Of a DNA stretch of 64,000 nt, positions 35,154 to 44,062 are shown in pieces. The notes beneath the pieces are model-generated. The model was not told the DNA's origin and did no database searches. It worked only from the letters and a program-made list of their open reading frames with translations. Each line of letters opens with the position of its first letter. Position 1 is the first letter of the stretch. Made by a program: the position numbers and the translations under genes. Source of the DNA: an uncultured Pelagibacteraceae bacterium (GTDB taxonomy: Bacteria; Pseudomonadota; Alphaproteobacteria; Pelagibacterales; Pelagibacteraceae); assembly GCA_902573235.1 (NCBI GenBank), contig CACGIZ010000001.1, positions 119,399 to 183,398 of the forward strand, in the 5' to 3' direction.

Positions 35154-35910
35154 TCTTAGTGCTCTAACAGCAATATATCTCCATGAAATGGATAGGTTTA
35201 GAAGAACTTTGACACAATCCTTACTGTCTCCTGTTTTAACCACCTCACTTTATTTTATAGTTTTTGGATCTGTAATAGGTGGTTATGTAGAAAAAATAGA
35301 CGGTATAAGTTATGGATCTTATATTGTTCCTGGCTTATTGATGTTAACTTTATTAACTCAATCTATAAGTAACACGTCTTTTGGAATTTTTTTTCCAAAA
35401 TTTAACGGCACTATATATGAAATATTAGCTGCTCCAATTTCGACACTAGAGGTAGTTCTTGCTTTTGTAGGAGCGGGTGCAACAAAAACATTAATCGTAA
35501 GTATTGTAATATTCATAACCTCATTATTTTTTGTAGACGTTCAGGTTAAGTATCCGTTTTTAATGGTGTTTTTGCTCATTTTAGTTGCGTTCACATTTGC
35601 TTTATTTGGTTTTTTAATTGGGTTGATGAGCTCTGATTTTGAGCAAATGTCTATTATTCCTACTTTATTTGTAACACCAATGGTTTTCCTTGGTGGAAGT
35701 TTGTACTCACTAGATATGCTGCCGCCTTTTTGGCAAACAGTCACTTATTTCAATCCAGTGGTATATTTAATAAATGGACTGAGATTTTCTTTTTATGGAG
35801 TTTCTGACTTTAATATTTGGATTAGTATTGGCTCAATGTTCTTATTTCTAACAATTTGTGTAACGGTTGTTTCAGTGCTTCTTAAAAAAGGTTATAATAT
35901 TAAATCTTAA
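35143..35910 (+). CDS. ABC-2 type transporter permease
   Basis: A 255-residue protein with about six membrane segments and the ABC-2 motif pattern: an N-terminal YLHEMDRFRRTLTQSLLSPVLTTSLYFIVFGSVIGG, then a YGSYIVPGLLMLTLLTQSISNTSFGIFFPKFNGTIYEILAAPIS connecting loop, and FFNPVVYLINGLRFSFYGVSD near the end. It is the partner of the preceding ATPase. The exported substrate is unknown. Confidence 0.92.
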   Translation: MKINLSALTAIYLHEMDRFRRTLTQSLLSPVLTTSLYFIVFGSVIGGYVEKIDGISYGSYIVPGLLMLTLLTQSISNTSFGIFFPKFNGTIYEILAAPISTLEVVLAFVGAGATKTLIVSIVIFITSLFFVDVQVKYPFLMVFLLILVAFTFALFGFLIGLMSSDFEQMSIIPTLFVTPMVFLGGSLYSLDMLPPFWQTVTYFNPVVYLINGLRFSFYGVSDFNIWISIGSMFLFLTICVTVVSVLLKKGYNIKS

Positions 35911-35934
35911 CTGACCCTTTTCAGGGCCAGTTAA
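35907..35934. terminator. Hairpin between convergent ABC permease and aceA
   Basis: The stem ttaactgaccc with gggccagttaa has one A/C mismatch and a six-base loop (ttttca). It starts at the stop codon of the permease gene and sits between two converging genes. It has no strong U run on either strand, so a terminator role is likely but not proven. Confidence 0.55.
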
Positions 35935-35966
35935 AACTACTAATATACAAAGAGGAATAGTTTTTA

Positions 35967-37241
35967 TTAGAATTGTTCAGACTCTGTAGAGCCGTCCATT
36001 GCTGTGGTTGAGCTTTTTCCACTACTAATCGTATTAGAAACAGCATCAAAATAAGAAGTACCGACTTCTCTTTGATGTTTGACACTAGTGTAACCATCTT
36101 TTTCACGAGCAAATTCTTGTTGTTGAATTCTTGAATAGGCTGTCATGCCTTCTTTTTTATATTTCTCAGCTAACTCAAAAATTGCAATATTTTGTGTATG
36201 AAACCCAGCAAGTGTTATAAATTGAAATTTATATCCCATTTTGCTTATTTCTTTTTGAAAAGACGAAATTTCATCATCTGATAAATGTTTTTTCCAATTG
36301 AAAGATGGAGAACAATTATAAGCTAAAAATTTTCCAGGAAACTTTTTGTGAATAGCATCTGCAAATTTTTTTGCTTCTTCTAAATTTGGAGTTGCGGTTT
36401 CACACCAAATTAAATCTGAATAAGGAGCATAAGCTAATCCTCTTGATATTGCTTGTTCTATTCCTGCTTTTACATAATAAAAACCTTCAGGGGATCTTTC
36501 ACCAGTTAAAAAAGGTTTATCGTTTTCATCATGATCATTAGTAATTAGTTTTGCAGCATTTGCATCAGTTCTCGCCAAAATTATTAAAGGAACATCAGCT
36601 ATATCAGCAGCTAATCTTGCTGCTTTGAGATTTTTGACCATGGTTCCTGTCGGCACTAAAACTTTACCACCCATATGACCACATTTTTTTTCACTCGCTA
36701 ATTGATCTTCAAAATGAACTCCTGCTGCTCCAGCTTTAATGAATTTTTTTGCAAGTTCAAATACATTTAAAGGACCTCCAAATCCAGCTTCTCCATCTGC
36801 AATAATTGGTAACATATAATCTATTTTGTTTTCTTTTTTCATATCACCGTCTATTAATTCCATATGTTGAATTTGATCAGCTCTGATAAGAGCATTGTTC
36901 ATAGACTCTACTAATTTTGGTGCACTGTCATAGGGGTATAAAGATTGATCAGGATACATTTCACCAGCACTGTTAGCATCAGCAGCAACTTGCCAACCAC
37001 TCAAATAAATAGCTTTTAAACCAGCTTTTGCATGTTGGACAGCATGATTACCAGATAATGAACCAAGGGTATTAACATAAGGCTCAGAATTTAAAAGATT
37101 CCATAATTTTGTAGATTGTTGCTTACATAATGAATATTCAATTTTTAAAGAACCTCTTAATCTTTCGACTTCATCAGGAGTGTAATCTCTTTTAATGCCT
37201 GCAAATCTTTTTAAATCATATGAGATATTCTCTGCTCCCAT
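35967..37241 (-). CDS. aceA: Isocitrate lyase
   Basis: A 424-residue isocitrate lyase, the first glyoxylate-shunt enzyme, splitting isocitrate into succinate and glyoxylate. The catalytic loop [13 protein letters not shown] is near residue 190 with the nucleophile-region Cys; [31 protein letters not shown] and YNCSPSFNW are further family motifs. Length is close to the usual ~430. Malate synthase is not in this window. Upstream on the same strand is a 53-residue gene, then a divergent regulator with a cluster of operator-like repeats. Confidence 0.97.
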   Translation of the reverse strand: MGAENISYDLKRFAGIKRDYTPDEVERLRGSLKIEYSLCKQQSTKLWNLLNSEPYVNTLGSLSGNHAVQHAKAGLKAIYLSGWQVAADANSAGEMYPDQSLYPYDSAPKLVESMNNALIRADQIQHMELIDGDMKKENKIDYMLPIIADGEAGFGGPLNVFELAKKFIKAGAAGVHFEDQLASEKKCGHMGGKVLVPTGTMVKNLKAARLAADIADVPLIILARTDANAAKLITNDHDENDKPFLTGERSPEGFYYVKAGIEQAISRGLAYAPYSDLIWCETATPNLEEAKKFADAIHKKFPGKFLAYNCSPSFNWKKHLSDDEISSFQKEISKMGYKFQFITLAGFHTQNIAIFELAEKYKKEGMTAYSRIQQQEFAREKDGYTSVKHQREVGTSYFDAVSNTISSGKSSTTAMDGSTESEQF

Positions 37242-37300
37242 TTATAATTTCCTCTAATTAAGTGTGTTAATAAAAATGAATTAAGTTGAAAGAAGAAGAA

Positions 37301-37462
37301 TTAGTTTGAGTCGTTAAGGGTCTCAACTAGATCTTTCATACCACTTGAACCCCAATCACAATGGTCATCTCTCATGTAGATTCCTCTGCTATTATGCTTA
37401 GCTAGATCCTCATGTCTTATGATTTGAGTCTCATTTTCATTGTTTTTTATTTTTTCTTCCAT
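37301..37462 (-). CDS. Small hypothetical protein upstream of aceA, 53 aa (not in ORF track)
   Basis: From the ATG at 37462 the minus strand reads MEEKIKNNENETQIIRHEDL, continues through HNSRGIYMRDDHCDWGSSG and ends MKDLVETLNDSN. It is hydrophilic with one Cys and a compact GIYMRDDHCDW motif that looks conserved. It lies 59 bases upstream of aceA and starts directly beside the operator cluster, so it is probably the first gene of the aceA transcript. Function unknown. Confidence 0.65.
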   Translation of the reverse strand: MEEKIKNNENETQIIRHEDLAKHNSRGIYMRDDHCDWGSSGMKDLVETLNDSN

Positions 37463-37475
37463 GTAAATCTTATAA

Positions 37476-37565
37476 TTTACAAAATTTACAAAATCTATAA
37501 AAAAGTTAAAAAAGCTTGTAAATTAAGGAAAAATTTTGTAAAGATAAATTTACAAAGTTTACAAA
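37476..37565. promoter_or_regulatory. TTTACAAA operator cluster between aceA unit and its RamB-like regulator
   Basis: Within 90 bases the octamer TTTACAAA occurs at 37476-37483, 37485-37492, 37549-37556 and 37558-37565, the first two and the last two each nine bases apart. Its inverse TTTGTAAA occurs at 37535-37542, forming the dyad TTTGTAAA-N6-TTTACAAA. A weaker TTGTAAA is at 37516. Related regulators (RamB, PccR) bind TTTGCAAA-type repeats. The cluster lies between the divergent starts at 37462 and 37574 and could serve both. Confidence 0.8.
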
Positions 37566-37573
37566 TAGAAAAT

Positions 37574-39004
37574 ATGAGTCAATTAGATCTAAAAATTGGT
37601 CCGAAAATAAAGGCTTTCAGAAGACAATTGGGGCTTCAAGCTAATAAACTTGCAGAAGATTTAAATATTTCTCCAAGCTATTTAAACTTAATTGAAGGTG
37701 GCAAAAGAAAGATAGATGGAGATTTGCTCTTAAAAATTTGTGAAAAATTAAATATTGAGCTTTCTCAATTAACTTCAAAAATAGATGTAAATTTAGAAAA
37801 TACCTTATCAGAAATTTTAGATGATAAACTATTTGAAGATTTAGATATTTTAGGGCCTGAGGTTAAAGACCTAGTTAGTACTAATCCAAAAATAGGAAAA
37901 GCAATAGTAAGATTAGGAGATATTTTAAAGAAAAAGGATCATGAGCTTGTAAATAAAATTGAAAAAATTTCTGGAAAAATCGTAGATAATAGAAAAAATT
38001 CTTTTCCTGGAGAGGTTATTTCAGATTTTCTTCAAGAAAATAAAAATTATTTTCCAAAATTAGAAGATTTTGCAAATAAAGTTTTTGAAAAAGTTCAAAA
38101 AAATAATCGTACTAGATATATTGCTCTTTGTGATTATCTAAAATCTGATTATGAAATAACAGTAAAAGATGTAATACCTGAGGAAAATAAACCATTCTCG
38201 AAGATATTTAATAAAAATAAAAAAGAACTTTTATTAAGCGATTATAGTTCACTTGAAACAAAAAAATTACATGCAGCGGCTCAGATTGCTCAAGAGGGTG
38301 CATATAAAGAAATTGAAGAATATTTATCAAAATTTACTTTTCCATCGGAAGAATCAAAAAAATTGTCAAAAGTTGCATTATTAAATTATTGTGGTGCTGC
38401 AATTTTAATGCCTTATAAACTTTTTCACTCTGAATGCAAAAAATTGAAATATGATTTGGAATTATTACAAAATACTTTTGCAACATCTTTTGAACAAGTA
38501 GCACATAGAGTAACTTGCCTTCAAGATCCAAAATTACCTGGAATACCATTTCATTTTTTGCGTGTTGATATGGCTGGAAATATTTCTAAAAGATTTTCTT
38601 TATCTGGTATTGAGATTCCAAGATATGGAGGTGCGTGTCCAAGATGGAATGTTTATTCTGCTTTTACAAGACCTGGCGTTATTCAAAGTGCTGTAAGTAA
38701 AATGACAAATGGTGAAAAATATGTTTGTATAGCTAGAACTGTAGAAAAAGGTATTGGAAGATTTGGTAGAACAAAAAGTATTTTATCAATTGGTTTGGGC
38801 TGTGAAGCGAAATATGCAAAAGATTTTGTCTATACTGAAAATGTAAATGTAAACGATAAATCAACTGAAATACCCATAGGTGTGTCATGTAGAACATGTG
38901 ATAGATTAGACTGTTCTCAAAGAGCCTTTCCTCCTCTACATAAGAAATTTGACGTAGATATTAATTTAAGAGGAGTTTCTGTATATGTGGGTGATAAAAA
39001 TTAG
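37574..39004 (+). CDS. XRE-type regulator of short-chain fatty acid/glyoxylate metabolism (RamB/ScfR-like)
   Basis: The ORF track begins at 37412, but the likely start is the ATG at 37574 (MSQLDLKIGPKIKAFRRQ), because the preceding ~54 residues are hydrophobic nonsense overlapping the divergent gene and operators. The product is 476 residues: a helix-turn-helix at about 10-65 (ANKLAEDLNISPSYLNLIEGG), an IrrE/ImmA-like middle domain in which the zinc-site glutamate/histidine signature HExxH is degenerate (SFEQVAHRVTCLQD), and a C-terminal ScfR domain with conserved cysteines (CRTCDRLDCSQRA). Such proteins control aceA, prpBC or propionyl-CoA carboxylase. Confidence 0.9.
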   Translation: MSQLDLKIGPKIKAFRRQLGLQANKLAEDLNISPSYLNLIEGGKRKIDGDLLLKICEKLNIELSQLTSKIDVNLENTLSEILDDKLFEDLDILGPEVKDLVSTNPKIGKAIVRLGDILKKKDHELVNKIEKISGKIVDNRKNSFPGEVISDFLQENKNYFPKLEDFANKVFEKVQKNNRTRYIALCDYLKSDYEITVKDVIPEENKPFSKIFNKNKKELLLSDYSSLETKKLHAAAQIAQEGAYKEIEEYLSKFTFPSEESKKLSKVALLNYCGAAILMPYKLFHSECKKLKYDLELLQNTFATSFEQVAHRVTCLQDPKLPGIPFHFLRVDMAGNISKRFSLSGIEIPRYGGACPRWNVYSAFTRPGVIQSAVSKMTNGEKYVCIARTVEKGIGRFGRTKSILSIGLGCEAKYAKDFVYTENVNVNDKSTEIPIGVSCRTCDRLDCSQRAFPPLHKKFDVDINLRGVSVYVGDKN

Positions 39005-39013
39005 AAAATCGTT

Positions 39014-39178
39014 ATGTTAAAATTTATAATTCCAGCAGTAATTGTTTTTCTTATTGTTCTTTTTTGGGAAAAAATAAACGAAAAAATTTATGAAAAATTT
39101 AATATCAAAATTAATTATATTGTAGTTGTTATTTTTTTAATAGTTTTGGGAGTCATTTTTACACTATTATATTTTTAA
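39014..39178 (+). CDS. Two-span small membrane protein, 54 aa (not in ORF track)
   Basis: The ATG nine bases after the regulator's stop opens MLKFIIPAVIVFLIVLFWEK, a helix, then a charged loop (INEKIYEKFNIKIN) and a second helix (IVVVIFLIVLGVIFTLLYF). It ends four bases before the next gene. Its compact fit between two genes supports it being real. Function unknown. Confidence 0.6.
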   Translation: MLKFIIPAVIVFLIVLFWEKINEKIYEKFNIKINYIVVVIFLIVLGVIFTLLYF

Positions 39179-39182
39179 TATT

Positions 39183-39446
39183 ATGACCGAATATAACATC
39201 AATGATTACGAATTAGTCCAAACTGAAGGCGTCTTTACATTAAAAAATTTAAATACAACAATTGGTTTTGTTAGATTTAATGAAAAAGGAGAAGTAGAGT
39301 ATATTTTTGTAAATCCAATTTTTAGAAATAAAGGTTTGGCAAAAAAATTAATTAAATTAGTAAAAGAACAAACAAAAAAAGGTATAGTTTTTCAAAAACC
39401 TATAAGTCCATTAGGCGAAAAACTTATTAAATCATTAGAAAAATGA
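39183..39446 (+). CDS. Small GNAT-like (YjdJ-type) acetyltransferase
   Basis: An 87-residue protein with the truncated GNAT layout of YjdJ-type proteins: FVRFNEKGEVEYIFVNPIFRNKGLAKKLIKLVKEQ contains the acetyl-CoA loop RNKGLA (Q/R-x-x-G-x-A). It overlaps the next gene by four bases. The acceptor is unknown. Confidence 0.8.
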   Translation: MTEYNINDYELVQTEGVFTLKNLNTTIGFVRFNEKGEVEYIFVNPIFRNKGLAKKLIKLVKEQTKKGIVFQKPISPLGEKLIKSLEK

Positions 39447-40003
39447 AACTTAAAAAGAAATTGAGGCCTCGTATTAAAGCGAGAATTAGAAAGAATAAGC
39501 AGATAATTAACAAAAATCTTACAAACTTTTTTGATTGGGTAAAAGGGGCTGAATTAGTAGAATTAAAAAAATGTAACACAGATGAAGATCCAGTCAGGCC
39601 TGAGCTAGACAATGTATTTAGAAGAAGTTATGGCAGAAAAATTTATGGTGTAAAATATAAAGGAGAAATTTATGCTGTAATGTGTTTTGCTTACACCAAT
39701 GAAATTCCTAAAAATGTTGAGGAATTAGATAAGTTTAGTCACGATGCATTTTTACAAAGTGCACAAAGAGATCAAAATGTGGGACAAATCGCAATTGCAT
39801 ATACTGTTTGGTCAAAAAAAAAAGGTGGTGGAAAATTGATTGTCAAAGAGGTGTTCAAAAAAATTAAAAAATCAAATCATTTGAATAGATTAATAACGCT
39901 CTCTCCATTAACGGAAATGGCCACAAAGTTTCATACTAAAAACGGAGCAAAACTTTTACGCATTAATGAAACAACGCAAAATTTTGAATATAAAGTTTTG
40001 TAA
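39443..40003 (+). CDS. Hypothetical protein, 186 aa, possibly GNAT-fold
   Basis: A basic N-terminus (KKKLRPRIKARIRKNKQ) is followed by a domain with YGVKYKGEIYAVMCFAYTNEIP and IVKEVFKKIKKSNHLNRLITLSPLTEMATKFHTKNGAKLLRINE. The alternating beta/helix pattern and terminal FHTKNGAKLL (resembling the GNAT F..k.GF element) suggest an acetyltransferase fold, but the acetyl-CoA loop is not clear. It is translationally coupled to the preceding small acetyltransferase. Confidence 0.6.
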   Translation: MKLKKKLRPRIKARIRKNKQIINKNLTNFFDWVKGAELVELKKCNTDEDPVRPELDNVFRRSYGRKIYGVKYKGEIYAVMCFAYTNEIPKNVEELDKFSHDAFLQSAQRDQNVGQIAIAYTVWSKKKGGGKLIVKEVFKKIKKSNHLNRLITLSPLTEMATKFHTKNGAKLLRINETTQNFEYKVL

Positions 40004-40048
40004 AAAAAATAAGTAATATTATGGAAAAAAATATTCTTATATAAAACA

Positions 40049-41830
40049 GTGTTTAATAAATTTTTTCTTGATAAAAAATTAAAAAAATATTTATATAGTA
40101 TTGTGAAACTAATCAATTTAATTTTTTTATTAATATTTTTTATTTTTTCAATTGCATACTCAAAAGACAGAAGCAAAATTGAAATCAAGAATAAAGTTTT
40201 TCCAGAAGATTGGATAGAATTTGGTGAATTTAGTGAAATAAATGAAGCACCCGAGAGTTTGTTTAAACCAAAACATAAACAGTTCATTCAAATGTCAAAA
40301 TATTCTCAGGAAAGAATAGGTACAATTTTTGTTACTCAAAAGAATTTAATGGATAAGTATCCAGAAAATTTAATGAAGGGAATGGCTTATTTTGAATTTT
40401 TTTATTTGCAACAATTAAAAGACAATAAGAAAGAAATCGAAAAATATAAAAAGAATTATCCAAATGTGAAAAACCATGTAAGAAAATCTGTGCAAAAAAT
40501 TTATGGTCTTAATAAAGCTAGAAAATCAATGCGTAAAGCTTTAGGTTTTACTCTTGATGATAATTTGCAAGAAGTCTTATTCACTTATGCTACTTTATCA
40601 AAGCTATTTGAAAAAGGAGAAAAAATTACTCTTAAATTAGATAGAGAGAAAAAAAATATTTATAAAAGTCATAAAAAACTTACTCAACATATTTCAAAAA
40701 TAAAATCGTTAGTTGAGGAAAAAGATGAACAAAGAATTAGTGAAAAAAAGTTTCTTAAAGAATTTAAAAAACTTGATAGAAAATCTAAATCTGAATTAAA
40801 AAAATTAGTTGATGTTAAGAATTATCAAATTTTCAGTGCTCTTTTAGATGAGATAGAAACTATACCTCTTCAAGATACAAAACTTTTACTAAGTTCTTAT
40901 AAATTTTCAGATTATTTACTATCAGAAATTAAAAAAAAAGAAGTTGTTAATATATACAAAGTGGATCTGAGTGATGCTGATTTTTCAGACTTTAAAGAAA
41001 AAGAATTAAAAGTTTTGGCTGAGGCGTCAAAATCTTCAAAAAAAGGAAAAGTAATTAAAAATAATGAAATACAAAAAGAAATTTTTTTTTTAGAAAATAA
41101 TAATTTTAAAGTAAATGAATTTATTAATAAATTTAGTTCAAATTCTTTAGAACTATCTGGATTAAACTTAAAAATTGATGATATAAATAAAATGAACTTG
41201 TGGGCTCGAAATGAATGGGCAAATGCATGGCGAAACCCAATTCCTACAAAGATTGAGGATATATCAAGTGGGATCATGATTGATCTAACAGAAGAGGATA
41301 TTGAGTCGATTAAAGCACAACTAGCTATGGAACATTTCAAAGAATTGTTTGATATTGATTTTGCTAAGAATTTTGAAAATGATTTTCAGGAAGTTTTGAA
41401 TAATATAGATCAAAATTCTTTTGAGTTTTCTTATGGCCTTGATGATTATGCAAGATATTTAGGTACAGTTTTTAATATGGATATAAGAAACTATGCAGAC
41501 CTTACAGATTTAGCTAATGCAACTCATAATGCAAATTGGTCAGTAGAGGAATATGCATCTGCGTATCAAGGCAATGTAGATTTTATTAATGCTCTTGCAT
41601 CAGGTGTCAGCTCTTTTGATGCTGCACAAGTTGCACAAAATCTTGGAGCAAGTTTACAGGATGTAGCTGATACTATAGCAGCAGCATCTGCTGCAGGTGT
41701 ATCTGTAGATTTAGAATCAGCTGCTCAAGGATTAGGTTATGATAGTTTTGCATCCGCTGTTGAGGCCTACAATCAACAACATGGAACAAATTACACTGCA
41801 GAACAAGCAAGAGAAGCTTTAGGCCAATAA
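40049..41830 (+). CDS. Large exported protein of unknown function with alanine-rich C-terminus
   Basis: A 593-residue protein starting at GTG. The N-terminus has a transmembrane or signal segment (YSIVKLINLIFLLIFFIFSIAYS). Residues ~30-420 are lysine/glutamate-rich and largely helical, with a coiled-coil-like KLDREKKNIYKSHKKLTQHISKIKSL region. Residues ~480-593 change to an alanine/serine-rich repetitive part in which helix-sized blocks recur (ALASGVSSFDAAQVAQNLGASLQDVADTI, then AAASAAGVSVDLESAAQGLG). No family recognised. A TPR protein gene follows after six bases. Confidence 0.65.
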   Translation: MFNKFFLDKKLKKYLYSIVKLINLIFLLIFFIFSIAYSKDRSKIEIKNKVFPEDWIEFGEFSEINEAPESLFKPKHKQFIQMSKYSQERIGTIFVTQKNLMDKYPENLMKGMAYFEFFYLQQLKDNKKEIEKYKKNYPNVKNHVRKSVQKIYGLNKARKSMRKALGFTLDDNLQEVLFTYATLSKLFEKGEKITLKLDREKKNIYKSHKKLTQHISKIKSLVEEKDEQRISEKKFLKEFKKLDRKSKSELKKLVDVKNYQIFSALLDEIETIPLQDTKLLLSSYKFSDYLLSEIKKKEVVNIYKVDLSDADFSDFKEKELKVLAEASKSSKKGKVIKNNEIQKEIFFLENNNFKVNEFINKFSSNSLELSGLNLKIDDINKMNLWARNEWANAWRNPIPTKIEDISSGIMIDLTEEDIESIKAQLAMEHFKELFDIDFAKNFENDFQEVLNNIDQNSFEFSYGLDDYARYLGTVFNMDIRNYADLTDLANATHNANWSVEEYASAYQGNVDFINALASGVSSFDAAQVAQNLGASLQDVADTIAAASAAGVSVDLESAAQGLGYDSFASAVEAYNQQHGTNYTAEQAREALGQ

Positions 41831-41836
41831 ATCATT

Positions 41837-42379
41837 ATGAAAAAAATTTTATTAATCTTTTTAATTATTTATCCACTTAACTTGGTTGCTGATGAAAGAG
41901 TTTATAAACTAAATAAACTTTTTAATGATTTAACAATTGATAATAAATCAATAAGCGCTGAAGTTGAGCAAAAAATATGGAAGATATGGAGTACTCATCC
42001 CAATAATGAAAGACTAACAAATATGTTAGCAGAGGGGACTGATTTGGTTAACAATCAGAAATTATATGAAGCGATAGTCAAGTTTAGTGATGTTATAGAG
42101 TTGGATCCAAATTGGGCTGAAGCTTGGAATAAACGTGCAACAGTTTTTTATTTGATTGGCGAATATCAAAAATCCCAAAATGATATTGATAAAGTTTTAG
42201 TTTTAGAAAAAAGACATTTCGGTGCTTTAGCAGGTCAAGGTTTAGTTAATATAGAACTTCAAAATTATGAAAAAGCAATCAAAAGCTATCAAGATGCAAT
42301 GAAAATATATCCCACTATGAATTCTGGAAAAATAATGATAAAACGTATAAAAGAACTTATAAAGAAACAATCGATTTAA
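41837..42379 (+). CDS. Exported TPR-repeat protein
   Basis: A 180-residue protein with a signal peptide (ILLIFLIIYPLNLVA) and about three tetratricopeptide repeats, visible in AIVKFSDVIELDPNWAEAWNKRATVFYLIGEYQKSQNDIDKVLVLEKRHFGALAGQGLVNIELQNYEKAIKSYQDAMKIYP. It is presumably a periplasmic protein-protein scaffold. It lies between the large exported protein and rseP, six and two bases away, so the three may be one operon. Confidence 0.9.
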   Translation: MKKILLIFLIIYPLNLVADERVYKLNKLFNDLTIDNKSISAEVEQKIWKIWSTHPNNERLTNMLAEGTDLVNNQKLYEAIVKFSDVIELDPNWAEAWNKRATVFYLIGEYQKSQNDIDKVLVLEKRHFGALAGQGLVNIELQNYEKAIKSYQDAMKIYPTMNSGKIMIKRIKELIKKQSI

Positions 42380-42380
42380 T

Positions 42381-43493
42381 ATGCTTAGTTATCTTATTCC
42401 TTTTATCATTTTAATATTAATTGTAGTTTTTATTCATGAATATGGACATTATTATTTTGCAAAAAGATACGGTGTTGCTGTCACTGATTTTTCTATCGGT
42501 TTTGGAAAAGAAATTTTTGGTTGGAACGATAAATCAGGCACTAGATGGAAAATTTGTTGGATTCCACTTGGCGGATATGTAAAATTTTTTGGTGATAGAA
42601 ATGTTTTTTCTCAAGCAGACCAAGAAAAACTGATTGAAAAATACAATGAAGAAGATAGGAAAAAATTATTTGTTTTAAAACCTCTATATCAAAGGGCTTT
42701 AATTGTTTTTGGAGGACCCTTAGCAAATTTTATTTTAGCATTGGTTATTTTCTTTTCAATTTATACATTTGTTGGAAAAGACTTTACACCTGCTGTAATT
42801 AATGAGGTACAAAAAGACAGTCCTGCAATGGTAGGAGGCCTTAAACAAAATGATATCATTTTAGAAATAGATGGAAACAAAGTCCAAAGTATTATGGATG
42901 TTTCAAAATATATCACTATGTCTACAGATGAGATTATTGATTTCAAAATAAAACGTTCTTATGATGAATTAATATTAAAGATAAAACCAAATTTAGTATT
43001 GGGAGAAGATAATCTTGGTAATAAAATAAATAAAAGAGTAGTTGGTATTAAAATAGGGGCTTATAATAATGAAATTAATCATGTTAAATTAGGACCAGCT
43101 CAGGCAATTTATCATGCTTCATACGAAGTTTATTATGTAAGCATTTCATCTTTAAAATACATCGGCGCAATGATATTTGGAAAAGCTGACACTTCTCAAT
43201 TAGGTGGACCAATTAGGATTGCTAAAATTTCTGGACAAGTTGCTGAATTTGGTGTCTTGGCTTTTATAAGTATGATGGCATATATTTCTATTAGTCTTGG
43301 ATTAATAAACTTGTTCCCAATTCCGATGCTGGATGGAGGTCATTTAATGTTTTATGCTTTTGAAAAAGTTCTAGGTCGACCTTTATCGCAAAAAACTCAA
43401 GAAGGTTTTTTTCGAATCGGTATGTTTTTATTGCTAACATTGATGTTTTTTACAACCTTCAATGATTTAAAAGACCTAGGATTATTTAAATAA
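42381..43493 (+). CDS. rseP: Site-2 metalloprotease RseP
   Basis: A 370-residue intramembrane zinc protease. It has the HEYGH zinc motif near residues 15-19 (VFIHEYGHYYFAKRYG), a PDZ domain in the middle (MVGGLKQNDIILEIDGNKVQS) and the second catalytic segment NLFPIPMLDGGHL near residue 310. It cleaves membrane-anchored anti-sigma factors and signal peptides. No sigma-E gene is in the window. Neighbours upstream are exported proteins. Confidence 0.95.
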   Translation: MLSYLIPFIILILIVVFIHEYGHYYFAKRYGVAVTDFSIGFGKEIFGWNDKSGTRWKICWIPLGGYVKFFGDRNVFSQADQEKLIEKYNEEDRKKLFVLKPLYQRALIVFGGPLANFILALVIFFSIYTFVGKDFTPAVINEVQKDSPAMVGGLKQNDIILEIDGNKVQSIMDVSKYITMSTDEIIDFKIKRSYDELILKIKPNLVLGEDNLGNKINKRVVGIKIGAYNNEINHVKLGPAQAIYHASYEVYYVSISSLKYIGAMIFGKADTSQLGGPIRIAKISGQVAEFGVLAFISMMAYISISLGLINLFPIPMLDGGHLMFYAFEKVLGRPLSQKTQEGFFRIGMFLLLTLMFFTTFNDLKDLGLFK

Positions 43494-43650
43494 TTATAAA
43501 ATCTAAAATCTTAAAAAAGACAATAAAATCAACATTTTTTCGATGTTTTACTAGATATTGTGTATAAGTTTAAATTACCTACTAAAAAAACTCTTGATTT
43601 ATCAACACTTTTGATAAGAATACAAATAACCTAATAAAACCGGAGCTAAA

Positions 43651-43926
43651 ATGAATAAAAAACAACTAGTGGTCAAGCTTTCAAGTGCTTTAAACCTAAG
43701 TAAAGCTGATGCTGAAAGAACTTTTGACACAATAACAAACACCATTTTGGACGCTTTGAAAGGTGATGACTCAGTGAAAATAGCTGGATTTGGAACTTAC
43801 AAAGTAGCTAAAAGAAAAGCAAGAGTTGGAAGAAACCCAAGAACAGGAGAACAGATACAGATTGCTGCTTCTCAAAAGGTTAAATTCTTACCTGCGAAAG
43901 CTTTAAAAGAAGTATTCAATAGATAA
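43651..43926 (+). CDS. HU/IHF-family DNA-binding protein
   Basis: A 91-residue histone-like protein. It shows LNLSKADAERTFDTITNTILDALKGDDSVKIAGFGTYKVAKRKARVGRNPRTGEQIQIAASQKVKFLPAKALKEVF, including the DNA-arm motif RNPRTGE. HU is more likely than IHF because the N-terminus (MNKKQLVVKLSSALNLSKADA) follows HU. It compacts the chromosome. A strong terminator follows. Confidence 0.95.
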   Translation: MNKKQLVVKLSSALNLSKADAERTFDTITNTILDALKGDDSVKIAGFGTYKVAKRKARVGRNPRTGEQIQIAASQKVKFLPAKALKEVFNR

Positions 43927-43934
43927 TAATTATT

Positions 43935-43969
43935 AACAGCCTTAATGTATAAAAACCATTAAGGCTGTT
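43935..43969 (+). terminator. Terminator of the HU gene
   Basis: A perfect 13-base-pair stem (aacagccttaatg, 43935-43947; cattaaggctgtt, 43957-43969) with a nine-base loop and a short T-rich tail. It begins nine bases after the stop codon. Confidence 0.85.
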
Positions 43970-44062
43970 TCTATATGCAAATACTGCATACCCAGTTTTC
44001 CTAATCAGCGTTAGTTTTTATATCTAATAAAAATATAAACACCTCTTTAACAGGGAGGTCTT

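Noticed and set aside
37412-37573. Upstream extension of the RamB-like regulator in the ORF track.
   Set aside because: The extra residues are a hydrophobic stretch encoded across the divergent 53-aa gene and the operator repeats; the HTH domain begins right after the ATG at 37574.
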